NCBI GenBank assembly: GCA_002500765.1
Contig: DLSX01000130.1
Coordinates: forward strand, 22,685 to 86,684
Reading direction: 5' to 3'
Source: Neorhizobium sp. UBA7851
GTDB lineage: Bacteria > Pseudomonadota > Alphaproteobacteria > Rhizobiales > Rhizobiaceae
Length of the DNA stretch: 64,000 nt
Position numbers and translations under genes: made by a program. This document shows positions 9,097 through 18,228 of the stretch, piece by piece. Numbering within the stretch: position 1 is the stretch's first letter; the number at the start of each line of letters is the position of its first letter. The notes below the pieces were generated by a model, which worked only from the letters and a program-made list of their open reading frames with translations, did no database searches and had not been told where the DNA came from.

Positions 9097-9909
9097 ATGA
9101 GCAAGAAGCCCAAGTTTCGAACCAAGCCGCCCTATCTGCGCAGCATTTCGATCAAAAGCACCTGGACGGACTTCAGTTCCTATCCCTTCTCGCTTCCGCT
9201 CTTCAAAGACGGAGATTTTTCTCTTCGGTTCGATCACCCGATCACGATTATCGTGGGAGAGAACGGCGTGGGCAAATCCACGCTGCTGGAAGGCATCGCC
9301 GTGCTTGCCGGGTTCGATGACGCTGGCGACGGCAATGGTTATCGTCCGGTCGATCACTCGATGGCGATGGAAACACCCGGTGGTATCCTGTCCAAATGCC
9401 TTGTCGGAGGCTGGTTGCCGAAAGTGTCCGCCGGCTGGTTCTTCAAGGCGGAGACATTCTTCTCGGTCGCCCGCTATCTCGATCAGGCCGCCAAGGAGAG
9501 CAACGAGATGGGGCCGGATTTTCTATCCTACTCGCATGGCGAAGGATTTCTGCGTTTCTTCCACGAGCGGTGCCGACGGCGCGGCATCTTTATCTTCGAC
9601 GAGCCGGAAGCCGCGCTTTCCCCAAGGCGGCAGATCGAACTGATGCGGATCTTGCGCGAGGCGGAAAACGCCGGAGAAGCACAGTTCATCATCGCGACGC
9701 ATTCACCGATGATCATGGCCTATCCTGGCGCGCGGCTGCTGCGGATGACGAAGAATGGGCTTGATGAGACCGATTTCAGAGAGACCGACCACTTCTCGCT
9801 GATGAGGGAATTCGTTTCCGATCCCGAGACTTTCGTGACCGAGATGTTTCCTCCACCCGAAGATGATGAGCAGATGGATCTGTATTCGGGTGGCGACCGC
9901 CCCTATTGA
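9097..9909 (+). CDS. AAA-family ATPase, ABC/SMC-like (predicted ATP-binding protein)
   Basis: A 270-residue stand-alone ATPase of the RecF/SMC-like group. Walker A is VGENGVGKSTLLEGIAVLAG (residues about 53-72), a conserved Ser-His-Gly-Glu signature lies in SYSHGEGFLRFF, Walker B is IFIFDEPEAALSPRRQ and an H-loop occurs in IATHSPMIMAYP. There is no transmembrane or transporter partner nearby, so a DNA or protein remodelling role is more likely than transport, but no specific function can be assigned. I chose the ATG at 9097 with AGGG upstream; a GTG six bases earlier is possible. It lies between xseB and a pirin gene on the same strand. Confidence 0.8.
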   Translation: MSKKPKFRTKPPYLRSISIKSTWTDFSSYPFSLPLFKDGDFSLRFDHPITIIVGENGVGKSTLLEGIAVLAGFDDAGDGNGYRPVDHSMAMETPGGILSKCLVGGWLPKVSAGWFFKAETFFSVARYLDQAAKESNEMGPDFLSYSHGEGFLRFFHERCRRRGIFIFDEPEAALSPRRQIELMRILREAENAGEAQFIIATHSPMIMAYPGARLLRMTKNGLDETDFRETDHFSLMREFVSDPETFVTEMFPPPEDDEQMDLYSGGDRPY

Positions 9910-9978
9910 GACCCGTATAACAGTTGTCCGCCCCGCTGCGACCACACTAGAATAGGCATCCAAGACGGAGACAACTCG

Positions 9979-10914
9979 ATGTCGTTTTTCCCCGGAACCG
10001 ATCCCGCCGCAGGCGACGCCTTTGCCTGTGATGCAATCGAGAACCTGATCATTCCGCGCTCTTCCGATATCGGCGGCTTTTCCGTGCGCCGGGCGCTGCC
10101 CAGCCGGCAGCGGCGATTAGTCGGGCCATTCATCTTTTTCGATCGCATGGGGCCGGCAATCCTGAAGCCTGACGAGGCGCTGGATGTGAAGCCGCATCCG
10201 CATATCGGGCTTTCCACGGTCACCTATCTGTTCGATGGCGAAATCAAACATCGCGACAGTCTGGGTACCGAACTCGTCATTCGCCCCGGCGATATCAACC
10301 TGATGACCGCCGGGCGCGGCATCGTGCATTCTGAGCGGACGCCGGAAAACCTGCGCGGCCATCCCTTGTCGATGTCCGGGCTGCAAACCTGGCTGGCGCT
10401 GCCGGACGAAAAGGAAGAGATGGATCCCGCCTTTGCCCATACCGGTAAAGAGGTCATGCCGGTGATCGATTGGGACGGCGCAAGAGGCCGGGTGGTCATT
10501 GGAGCCTTCGAAGGCCTTGGCTCTCCGGTCGCGACTTTCACCGACACGCTCTATGTCGACCTGCAACTCGAGCCGGGCAAACGTTTTCCCTTTTCGGCGG
10601 GGCATGAGGAACGGGCGCTCTATATTCTTTCCGGCGAACTGGAAATCGCAGGCGACCGATTCGCACCGGATCAGTTGCTGGTTTTCCGCGCCGGCGACGA
10701 GATCACCCTTCAGGCCGGACTTCTCGGCTGTCACGTCATGCTGTTCGGCGGCGCGGTGCTGAATTCGAAGCGTTATATCTGGTGGAACTTCGTTTCGTCC
10801 TCCAAGGAACGCATTGAAAAAGCCAAGGAAGAGTGGCGCACGGGCCGTTTCGACATCGTTCCGGGCGACGAAGAGGAGTTCGTTCCTTTGCCCTCCCCCT
10901 TGCCCGCAAGCTAA
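9979..10914 (+). CDS. Pirin family protein
   Basis: A 311-residue bicupin protein. The N-terminal cupin holds the pirin metal-binding residues in DVKPHPHIGLSTVTYLFDG with a further His and Glu in GRGIVHSERTPENL. The second half contains the pirin C-terminal domain (GHEERALYILSGELEIAG). Bacterial pirins bind iron; some oxidise quercetin and some modulate pyruvate dehydrogenase, so the role here is open. The start ATG has a GGAG-type sequence (CGGAGACAACTCG) upstream. It precedes dxs by about 105 bp and may have a separate transcript. Confidence 0.9.
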   Translation: MSFFPGTDPAAGDAFACDAIENLIIPRSSDIGGFSVRRALPSRQRRLVGPFIFFDRMGPAILKPDEALDVKPHPHIGLSTVTYLFDGEIKHRDSLGTELVIRPGDINLMTAGRGIVHSERTPENLRGHPLSMSGLQTWLALPDEKEEMDPAFAHTGKEVMPVIDWDGARGRVVIGAFEGLGSPVATFTDTLYVDLQLEPGKRFPFSAGHEERALYILSGELEIAGDRFAPDQLLVFRAGDEITLQAGLLGCHVMLFGGAVLNSKRYIWWNFVSSSKERIEKAKEEWRTGRFDIVPGDEEEFVPLPSPLPAS

Positions 10915-11020
10915 AATCGATTAGAAACCATTCCTTGTAAAACTTGAAAAAGTCCGTTTTCTGCTCATCTTTCGAGACATAGCGCCTTTAAAAGAAAACA
11001 AGAAGAGAAAGCCAGCCTCC

Positions 11021-12940
11021 GTGACTTCCCTGCCCGTGACGCCGCTGCTCGACACCGTCAAGCTTCCCGCCGATCTTAGAAAAGTCGATGATCGCGACCT
11101 GCCAAAGCTTGCCCGTGAAGTGCGCGACGAGATGATCGACGCGGTATCGAAGACGGGCGGCCATCTGGGTGCCGGCCTCGGCGTTGTCGAGCTGACGATC
11201 GCCATCCACAAGGTTTTCAATACACCCGACGACCGGCTGATCTTCGATGTCGGTCATCAGTGTTATCCGCACAAGATCCTGACCGGCCGCCGTGATCGCA
11301 TCCGCACATTGCGGCAGGAGGATGGTCTTTCCGGCTTCACCCGCCGGGCGGAGAGCGAATACGACCCGTTTGGTGCCGCGCACTCGTCTACCTCGATTTC
11401 GGCCGGTCTCGGCATGGCCGTGGGCGCGGAACTTGCCGGCAAGAAGCGCAACGTCATCTCGGTCATCGGCGACGGCTCGATGTCGGCCGGCATGGCTTTC
11501 GAGGCGCTCAATAATGCCGGTGCGCTCGACGCACGGCTGATCGTTATCCTCAACGACAACGACATGTCGATTGCGCCGCCGACTGGCGCGATGAGCGCCT
11601 ATCTGGCGCGTCTCGCATCAGGCCGCGCCTATATGGGCGTGCGCGAAATGGGCAAGAAGCTGACCGGCTATCTTGGCCGCTCCGTCGACCGGGCAATCAC
11701 CCGCGCCGTCGAACATGCCCGCGGCTACGTGACCGGCGGCACGATGTTCGAGGAACTCGGCTTCTACCACATCGGCCCGATCGACGGCCATTCCTTCGAT
11801 CATCTCCTGCCCGTGTTGCGCAATGTGCGCGACAATGCGCATGGCCCGGTGCTGATCCATGTCGTGACCCAGAAGGGCAAGGGTTATCCGCCGGCGGAAG
11901 CTGCAGCCGACAAATATCATGGCGTCAACAAGTTCGACGTCATCACCGGCGCGCAGGCCAAAGCGAAACCGAATGCGCCGTCCTATACGAGCGTCTTCGG
12001 TGACGCGCTGGTGCAGGAAGCGGGCTTTGACGACAAGATCGTTAGCATCACCGCCGCCATGCCGGATGGTACCGGTCTCGGCAAGATGCTTAAAGCTTAT
12101 CCGTCCCGCACCTTCGATGTCGGCATTGCCGAACAGCATGCGGTGACGTTTGCGGCAGGTCTTGCAACCGAAGGCTTCAAGCCATTCTGCGCCATCTATT
12201 CCACCTTCCTGCAGCGCGGTTACGACCAGGTCGTGCATGACGTGGCGATCCAGGGGCTTCCCGTGCGTTTCCCGATCGACCGCGCCGGTTTCGTCGGTGC
12301 CGACGGCCCGACCCATGCGGGGTCGTTCGACACGACATTCCTCGCAACGCTGCCGAACATGGTGGTGATGGCTGCCGCCGACGAGGCGGAGCTGAAACAC
12401 ATGGTGCGCACCGCCGTGGCTTACGACGACGGCCCGATCTCGTTCCGGTATCCGCGCGGCGAGGGCGTCGGCGTCGAATTGCCTGAACGCGGCGAGATTT
12501 TGCAGATCGGCAAGGGCCGTATCGTCAAGGAAGGCTCCAAGGTGGCGCTGCTCTCCTTCGGCACGCGCCTGAAGGACTGTCTGCTGGCTGCGGAAGATCT
12601 GGAAGCTGCCGGCCTTTCTACGACGGTTGCGGATGCCCGTTTCGCTAAGCCGCTCGACCATGACCTGATCCGCCAGCTGGCCCGCCACCACGAGGTGCTG
12701 ATCACCATCGAGGAAGGTGCCATCGGCGGTTTCGGCAGCCATGTGCTGCAGTTCCTCGCCACCGAAGGCTTGATCGACCACGGATTGAAGGTGCGTTCAA
12801 TGGTTCTGCCGGATATTTGGATGGAACAGGCGAGCCCGGATGTCATGTATGCCAAGGCAGGCCTCGACCGCGCCGGCATCGTCAAGACGGTGTTCGGCGC
12901 GCTCGGCAAGACGATGATCGGCGTGGGGGCTGCGGGTTAG
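11021..12940 (+). CDS. dxs: 1-deoxy-D-xylulose-5-phosphate synthase
   Basis: A 639-residue thiamine-diphosphate enzyme that condenses pyruvate and glyceraldehyde 3-phosphate, the first step of the MEP isoprenoid pathway. The TPP/magnesium motif GDGSMSAGMAFEALN, the DVGHQCYPHKILTGRRD segment and the transketolase Glu region (VGIAEQHAVTFAAGLA) are intact. The start is a GTG at 11021, because MTSLPVTPLLDTV aligns with the known rhizobial N-terminus and no ATG lies nearby; the ribosome-binding sequence is weak (AAGAAGAGAA about 11 bases upstream). IspE at 53775 and the polyprenyl synthase at 50240 act later in the same route. Confidence 0.97.
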   Translation: MTSLPVTPLLDTVKLPADLRKVDDRDLPKLAREVRDEMIDAVSKTGGHLGAGLGVVELTIAIHKVFNTPDDRLIFDVGHQCYPHKILTGRRDRIRTLRQEDGLSGFTRRAESEYDPFGAAHSSTSISAGLGMAVGAELAGKKRNVISVIGDGSMSAGMAFEALNNAGALDARLIVILNDNDMSIAPPTGAMSAYLARLASGRAYMGVREMGKKLTGYLGRSVDRAITRAVEHARGYVTGGTMFEELGFYHIGPIDGHSFDHLLPVLRNVRDNAHGPVLIHVVTQKGKGYPPAEAAADKYHGVNKFDVITGAQAKAKPNAPSYTSVFGDALVQEAGFDDKIVSITAAMPDGTGLGKMLKAYPSRTFDVGIAEQHAVTFAAGLATEGFKPFCAIYSTFLQRGYDQVVHDVAIQGLPVRFPIDRAGFVGADGPTHAGSFDTTFLATLPNMVVMAAADEAELKHMVRTAVAYDDGPISFRYPRGEGVGVELPERGEILQIGKGRIVKEGSKVALLSFGTRLKDCLLAAEDLEAAGLSTTVADARFAKPLDHDLIRQLARHHEVLITIEEGAIGGFGSHVLQFLATEGLIDHGLKVRSMVLPDIWMEQASPDVMYAKAGLDRAGIVKTVFGALGKTMIGVGAAG

Positions 12941-12950
12941 AGCAACTCCT

Positions 12951-13538
12951 TCAATTACGCTGGCCTTGCACCATCATGTCGAATTGCACGATATTGGAGT
13001 AAATCGGCGTACCGACATCCATGGCGTAATGCGACCGCAGTATTTTTCCGCTGACGGTAAAGCCGATCATCCTGCCATTCCATGACGTCAGCTTCACGTC
13101 GAAGCTTTCAGATGCGCTATGCCCCTTGGCGGTCAGAGTGCCGCTGATGCGGGCACTGTCGGGACCGGTCTGCTCGACCCGATCTGAGCGGAACGTGATC
13201 GTGTCATAATGATCGGAATCGAAAACGGCACTGGAACGCAGGAACGCATCGACGCGCGCCTGACCGGTGCTGACGCTTTGCGGCTTCAGGTCGAAACTCA
13301 CCATCGCATGGGCCAGATCACCGGCCTTGAGATTGAAACTGCCGGAAAATTTGCCAAAACCTCCCTTGATACCGCCGCCGCCGACCTGATCGACGTGAAA
13401 GCGGATATCGGAGGCGCTGGTGATCGTGTAGCGCCCCGCGGCCTCCGTCAGGCTCGGGACATTTGCCGCCGCTACGACGAATGGCGGAAACGATGCGCAG
13501 AAAACGAATGCGGCCAGGATTGCGGCTCCTCGGATCAT
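12951..13538 (-). CDS. YceI family periplasmic lipid-binding-like protein
   Basis: A 195-residue protein with a Sec signal peptide (MIRGAAILAAFVFCASFPP..., cleavage near VAAANV) and a YceI lipocalin-like barrel. Typical segments are ASDIRFHVDQVGGGGIKGGF, RVDAFLRSSAVFDSDHYDTI and LTAKGHSASESFDVKL. YceI proteins bind isoprenoid or amphiphilic lipids in the periplasm. The ATG overlaps the stop of the upstream cytochrome b561 gene (ATGA), so the two form an operon. YceI/b561 pairing is a recurring arrangement and suggests a shared quinone- or lipid-related redox function, which is inference. Confidence 0.92.
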   Translation of the reverse strand: MIRGAAILAAFVFCASFPPFVVAAANVPSLTEAAGRYTITSASDIRFHVDQVGGGGIKGGFGKFSGSFNLKAGDLAHAMVSFDLKPQSVSTGQARVDAFLRSSAVFDSDHYDTITFRSDRVEQTGPDSARISGTLTAKGHSASESFDVKLTSWNGRMIGFTVSGKILRSHYAMDVGTPIYSNIVQFDMMVQGQRN

Positions 13539-14137
13539 GACACGTCACCTCCCTGACGGACCCTTGTTGCATCGATAGCGCGAGCGCCGAGCATGCGGAT
13601 CAATACGGCGTCGCGCCTCCGGTAATGATGATAGAGCGCCGCGCTCGAATGGAGCGCCACAAGCGCAAGGGTGAGATAGGCAAGCACCGCATGCGCCGTC
13701 GTCCACCAGGCTTCTGCGGCATCGGATTTAGGGACCGGCAGATGCGGAACGACAAAGAGATCAAAAGCGAATGTCGGTATTTCCAGCGTCGAGACGGAAG
13801 CGATCATCCAGCCGGCAAACGGCACCATCAATGCCAGAAGTTGTAGCAGGTGATGCATTGCCCGCGCCGCCAGATGTTCCGGAAAGCTCATGCCCGTGAT
13901 TGGTGTTACCCGGACGCGCAGGAGCGAATGGACAAAGCGTATCAGCGACACCAGCAGAGCCAGCATGCCGAATGACTTGTGCCACTGAAACAGCGAAAAC
14001 TGCAGGGCCGGATCGATGGAACTGCGCGTCATGACGAAGCCCAGTGCAATCAATCCGAGGATCAGCAGGGCGACCAGCCAATGAAGCGTGATCGTCAGAC
14101 AATCATATGAAGCAGGATCATCAGCATAACGGCGCAT
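13535..14137 (-). CDS. Cytochrome b561 family membrane protein
   Basis: A 200-residue four-helix membrane cytochrome of the bacterial b561 (CybB) family, which passes electrons between quinones and soluble or periplasmic partners. Heme-ligand candidates are the His residues in ITLHWLVALL, QWHKSFGML, ARAMHHLLQLL and LVALHSSAALYHH. I chose the ATG at 14137 (MRRYADDPASYD); the upstream in-frame TTG at 14182 would add an unlikely extension. It is the first gene of a two-gene operon with yceI. It diverges from tlyA across ~220 bp in which I see no other gene. Confidence 0.9.
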   Translation of the reverse strand: MRRYADDPASYDCLTITLHWLVALLILGLIALGFVMTRSSIDPALQFSLFQWHKSFGMLALLVSLIRFVHSLLRVRVTPITGMSFPEHLAARAMHHLLQLLALMVPFAGWMIASVSTLEIPTFAFDLFVVPHLPVPKSDAAEAWWTTAHAVLAYLTLALVALHSSAALYHHYRRRDAVLIRMLGARAIDATRVRQGGDVS

Positions 14138-14357
14138 GGTGTAATTCCGAAAGCCCGCCCCGACAGCTTGCACCCGATTCAAGGCCGCTTCAACTCACAA
14201 CCTCTCACACCGCCTCAAAACCTGCGGAATGGTTGCAGATGTTCAGGCTGGATTTGTGTTGCCAAGCTGACGGCGGAGGGATGAATTCCGTAGCCTGCAA
14301 GCCCGCGAGCTGCCCATTACTCTTGCCTTGCGGCACGGAAACCGCCAAGAGAGCCGC

Positions 14358-15113
14358 ATGAACCAACTTTCCTCATCCGTCCGCCTCGACCAGCTGCTGG
14401 TCACGCTTAATCTTTTCGACAGCCGCTCGCGGGCGCGCGACGCGATTGCGCGCGGCACGGTGAAGGTCGACGGCAAGGTGGTGACCAAGCCTGCACAAAC
14501 CGTCTCGGCAGACGCGAAGATCGCCGTCGATGATCCGGCGAGCACCTATGTCTCGCGCGCAGCGCTGAAACTGATTGCGGCGCTCGATCACTTCGGCCTC
14601 GATCCCGAAGGCCTGACCTGCCTTGATGTCGGCGCTTCGACCGGGGGCTTTACCCAAGTTCTGCTGGAGCGTGGAGCAGAGCATGTGATCGCCGTCGATG
14701 TCGGCCATGACCAGATGCATGAGCGGTTGAGGGACGATGAACGGGTCACCAATATCGAGGGGCTCAACGCCCGCGAGATGACCACCGAAGACATCGACGA
14801 CGAGCCGGTCGACTTCATCGTTTCCGACGTCTCGTTCATCTCGCTGAAGCTTGCGCTTCCCCCGGCGCTGGAACTGGCGGAACCGGGCAGTGCCTGTGTG
14901 CTGCTGGTGAAGCCGCAATTCGAGGCGGGCCGCGAGAATGTCGGCAAGGGCGGCTTGCTGAAACAGCCCGATACGGCGCCGGATGTGGCAGCCGAGCTGG
15001 AGCGCTGGCTGAAGGAAGACATGGGCTGGGAAAGCCTCGGCCTGATCCCCTCGCCGATTGCCGGCGGAGACGGGAATATCGAATTCCTGCTTGGCGGAAG
15101 GAAGCCCTCATGA
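14358..15113 (+). CDS. tlyA: TlyA family rRNA (cytidine-2'-O)-methyltransferase
   Basis: A 251-residue TlyA/RrmJ-type protein. An N-terminal S4 RNA-binding domain (RLDQLLVTLNLFDSRSRARD) is followed by a Rossmann methyltransferase fold with the SAM loop CLDVGASTGGFTQVLLERGA and the FIVSDVSFISLKLALP segment. Family members 2'-O-methylate rRNA cytidines at ribosomal subunit interfaces; some are also called hemolysins. The ATG at 14358 is preceded by AAGAGAG; a TTG at 14328 is less likely. The stop overlaps the start of the next RNA methyltransferase gene, so both are translated from one message. Confidence 0.92.
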   Translation: MNQLSSSVRLDQLLVTLNLFDSRSRARDAIARGTVKVDGKVVTKPAQTVSADAKIAVDDPASTYVSRAALKLIAALDHFGLDPEGLTCLDVGASTGGFTQVLLERGAEHVIAVDVGHDQMHERLRDDERVTNIEGLNAREMTTEDIDDEPVDFIVSDVSFISLKLALPPALELAEPGSACVLLVKPQFEAGRENVGKGGLLKQPDTAPDVAAELERWLKEDMGWESLGLIPSPIAGGDGNIEFLLGGRKPS

Positions 15114-16354
15114 GCACGCTCACCGTCACCATCGAGCGGCTCGGCGCACAGGGCCACGGGGTTGCCGAAAGCGAATACGGGCCGGTCTATGTGCCTTACG
15201 CGCTGCCCGGAGAAACGCTGGCGATCGCCCGCAATGGCGATTACGGCACCGTCATGTCGACCTCCGATCCGTCGCCAGACCGGATCGAGCCGATCTGTCG
15301 GCATTTCAATCCCGACCGGGACAATTGCGGCGGCTGTTCGCTGCAGCATCTGGCGGCACCGGCTTACAACGCCTTCAAGCGCGAGCTTGTCATCGATGCT
15401 CTGAAGGCGCGCGGGCTAACGCCGGACGTCGGCGAAACGATCGCCTGCCATCCCGGCGAACGGCGCCGTGCGGTGTTTTCGGTTCGCAAGACCGAAAAAG
15501 AACTGCTGCTCGGCTTCAACCGGGCGGAAACCAACCATATCGTGTCTATCGAGGAATGTCCCATCGCCTCGCCCGGCATCGTGGCGAGGCTTCCCGCGAT
15601 CCGCACCGTGGCAGCATCGCTTGCACAGGGTTCGGAAACCTTCCGTCTCACCGTTTTGGAAACACTGTCCGGACTCGATCTGGCTGCCGAGGGCTTAAAG
15701 AAGCTCGACGACAAGCAGCGCCGTGCGGTGACCGAAGCGGTCCTTTCGCTGAAGGGTATCGCGCGGGTTTCCGTCAATGACGAGATCGTTCTCGAGCCGA
15801 CGAAGCCGATCATCGAGTTCGGTGGCGTCAACGTCTCGCCGCCGCCCGGTGCCTTCACCCAGGCGACCAAGCCTGCGGAAGAGGCGATGGCGGAACTGGT
15901 GATGGGTCACCTCGGCAAGGCCAAGCGGGTGATCGACCTGTTTGCCGGTTCCGGCACGTTTACGCTCAGGATCGCCCGCAAGGCGAAAGTGCATGCCGTC
16001 GAGGGCGAGGAAAAGCCGCTCAAGGCGCTGGATCTTGCCGCGCGCAATACGCAAGGGCTGAAGCCGGTCACCGTTGAGAAGCGCGACCTCTTCCGTCGCC
16101 CGATGACGGCGCAGGAGCTGAAGGTCTATGACGCGGCTGTTTTCGACCCGCCGCGCGCCGGTGCCGAAGTTCAGGTGAAGGAGCTTGTCCGCTCCGGGAT
16201 CAAGACGGTCGTGGCCGTTTCCTGCAACCCGGCGACGCTTGCGCGAGACCTCAAGATTCTCGTCGATGCCGGCTATCGCATCAAGTCGGTGACGCCGATC
16301 GACCAGTTCCTGTGGTCGCCGCATGTGGAGGCCGTGGCGCTGCTTTCGCGCTAA
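15110..16354 (+). CDS. RNA (uracil-C5)-methyltransferase, RumA/TrmA type
   Basis: A 414-residue SAM-dependent enzyme forming 5-methyluridine in RNA, most likely 23S rRNA. It starts with a TRAM domain (VTIERLGAQGHGVAESEYG) and an iron-sulfur cysteine cluster (ICRHFNPDRDNCGGCSLQH). The methyltransferase domain follows, with DLFAGSGTFTLRIARKAK and the nucleophilic Cys in VVAVSCNPATLARDLKIL. The C-terminus DQFLWSPHVEAVALL is the family ending. The ATG overlaps the tlyA stop (ATGA), making an RNA-modification operon. Which uridine is modified cannot be read from sequence. Confidence 0.93.
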   Translation: MSTLTVTIERLGAQGHGVAESEYGPVYVPYALPGETLAIARNGDYGTVMSTSDPSPDRIEPICRHFNPDRDNCGGCSLQHLAAPAYNAFKRELVIDALKARGLTPDVGETIACHPGERRRAVFSVRKTEKELLLGFNRAETNHIVSIEECPIASPGIVARLPAIRTVAASLAQGSETFRLTVLETLSGLDLAAEGLKKLDDKQRRAVTEAVLSLKGIARVSVNDEIVLEPTKPIIEFGGVNVSPPPGAFTQATKPAEEAMAELVMGHLGKAKRVIDLFAGSGTFTLRIARKAKVHAVEGEEKPLKALDLAARNTQGLKPVTVEKRDLFRRPMTAQELKVYDAAVFDPPRAGAEVQVKELVRSGIKTVVAVSCNPATLARDLKILVDAGYRIKSVTPIDQFLWSPHVEAVALLSR

Positions 16355-16543
16355 ATCGGGGCAGTTTGCGCCCCAGTTCGAGCCAAGCTGCCTGCAAAGC
16401 GCCGAAGCGGTACACTTTCCGGTATCGCTTTCGGCAGGTTTAGCGGCGCTCCAATTTACCGAACATTAGGTCGAGCGCATATTTCGCCGCCTCGCAGCCT
16501 GAAGAAGCATATGACGTGCTTTGCTGCGATGGGAGGGGAAATC

Positions 16544-18145
16544 ATGACAGATGTAGCGATGCATGGGCATGGCGTGCGCGGCATGAGGCCGGAAACGCTG
16601 CATTCCTTTGACGGCATAGGTGATCCCGGCAAATTCGGGGTGATGTTTCCAAATCTTCTGCCGCTTTCGGCGAGCGACGACGCGCTGGCGGAGCTGGCGG
16701 CGGCGATGCTGGACAAGCTCGACGCGGCGGGCAATCCCGAGCCCGCCGGCGACAACATGAACGTCCCGGCCGGCTATACCTATCTCGGCCAGTTCATCGA
16801 CCACGACATCACGCTCGACACCACGCCACTCGACCAGCAGAAGGCCGATCCGATGGCGACGGTCAATTTCCGCACGCCGGCGCTCGATCTCGATTCCGTC
16901 TATGGCGATGGGCCGGGTATCCATCCCTATCTCTACCAGCGTGACCCCGCGAAGCCGAAGATCCTCGGCAAGATGCTGATCGGTCATGCGGCCGAGTCGG
17001 GCGAGCAAAACGGCCGCACCATCCCAACGCTGCCGAATGACCTGCCGCGCAACCAGGTCGGACATGCGCTGATCTTCGACGAGCGCAATGACGAAAACCT
17101 GCTCGTGGCGCAGATGCATCTCCTGATGCTGAAGTTCCACAACAAGGTATTCGACAAGGTGGCCGCCGAACAGCCGGGGTTGAGCGACGATGCCAAATTT
17201 AAGGAAGCCCGGCGCATCGTCACCTGGCATTATCAATGGATCGTGCTGTTCGATTTCGTCGAACGGCTGACCGAACCGGGGCTGATCCAGAAGATCAAGC
17301 ATCAGGGCCGGCGGTTCTATCGCTTCAAGCAACGGCCCTACATGCCGGCGGAATTCGCCGCTGCTTGTTACCGGCTCGGGCATTCGATGGTGCGGCAGAC
17401 CTATAGCCATAACCAGGTGTTCAATCCGACGGCGGATTCGATCGCCAACGGCACGCTCGGTCTGCTGTTTTTCTTCACCGGAAAATCCGGCTCGATCACC
17501 GGGGAGCTTGCACCGGTGCCGCCGGCACCTCCGCCATCCGCGCAGAACACGCTACCGTCCAACTGGGTTATCGACTGGCGGCGCTATTTCGACCTCGGCA
17601 CGCCACCTGGCGGCAATTTCGCGCTGAACCACAGCCGCCGTATCGATCCGCTGCTGACGCCGGCGCTGCATACCCTGCCCGGAGCAGATGGCGTTCCCGC
17701 GCCTGCCGTGCGAGAATTCAATCTTGCCTTCCGCAACCTCAGACGTGGGGTACAGATCGGCCTTCCTTCAGGCCAGGCGGTCTGTCGGGCGATGGGCCTC
17801 ACACCACTTAAACCCACGCAGATAGCCACCGGACCGGACGGTAAGGCCGCCAAGAAACACGGCCTACATGAAGAAACACCGCTCTGGTATTACGCGCTGA
17901 AAGAGGCCGAACATTACCACAAGGGCGAGCGCCTAGGCCCGATGGCCTCGACGATCGTCGCCGAGACTTTCCTCGGCATGGTGCATGGCGACCACGATTC
18001 CTTCCTCTGGCGGCAATCGGACTGGAAGCCGGAATTGCCAAGCGCAAAGGCCGGGCATTTCACCATGGCGGATCTCATCCGCTTCGTCGGTGACATCAAT
18101 CCCGTCGGCACCGCCCTGGAGCAGGCATTGGAGCCACAGCCTTAA
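16544..18145 (+). CDS. Animal-type heme peroxidase family protein
   Basis: A 533-residue protein of the peroxidase-cyclooxygenase superfamily, the group of animal myelo- and thyroid peroxidases. The distal-His motif LGQFIDHDITLD, the calcium-loop-like segment LDLDSVYGDGPG and the proximal-His motif RLGHSMVRQTY are visible in family order. No signal peptide or membrane segment is evident. I chose the ATG at 16544, which has GGAGGGG six bases upstream, over one at 16511. It likely uses peroxide to oxidise small molecules or halides; the substrate is unknown. It stands alone between an RNA methyltransferase and a convergent beta-oxidation operon. Confidence 0.88.
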   Translation: MTDVAMHGHGVRGMRPETLHSFDGIGDPGKFGVMFPNLLPLSASDDALAELAAAMLDKLDAAGNPEPAGDNMNVPAGYTYLGQFIDHDITLDTTPLDQQKADPMATVNFRTPALDLDSVYGDGPGIHPYLYQRDPAKPKILGKMLIGHAAESGEQNGRTIPTLPNDLPRNQVGHALIFDERNDENLLVAQMHLLMLKFHNKVFDKVAAEQPGLSDDAKFKEARRIVTWHYQWIVLFDFVERLTEPGLIQKIKHQGRRFYRFKQRPYMPAEFAAACYRLGHSMVRQTYSHNQVFNPTADSIANGTLGLLFFFTGKSGSITGELAPVPPAPPPSAQNTLPSNWVIDWRRYFDLGTPPGGNFALNHSRRIDPLLTPALHTLPGADGVPAPAVREFNLAFRNLRRGVQIGLPSGQAVCRAMGLTPLKPTQIATGPDGKAAKKHGLHEETPLWYYALKEAEHYHKGERLGPMASTIVAETFLGMVHGDHDSFLWRQSDWKPELPSAKAGHFTMADLIRFVGDINPVGTALEQALEPQP

Positions 18146-18151
18146 AACAAA

Positions 18152-18213
18152 GTCTGCCCGCCCGAGCAGACCGGCCTGCCGGTGCTGACGATCTTGTCCG
18201 CATCGGCAGGCCG
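18152..18213. terminator. Two adjacent stem-loops between convergent genes
   Basis: GTCTGC (18152-18157) pairs with GCAGAC (18166-18171), flanked on the left by an A-rich run that reads as a U-tract on the minus strand, so it suits termination of the enoyl-CoA hydratase operon. A second, larger hairpin directly follows: CGGCCTGCC (18172-18180) pairs perfectly with GGCAGGCCG (18205-18213). Either may serve the peroxidase gene on the plus strand. Confidence 0.6.
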
Positions 18214-18228
18214 ATGTCACCTTGAAGC

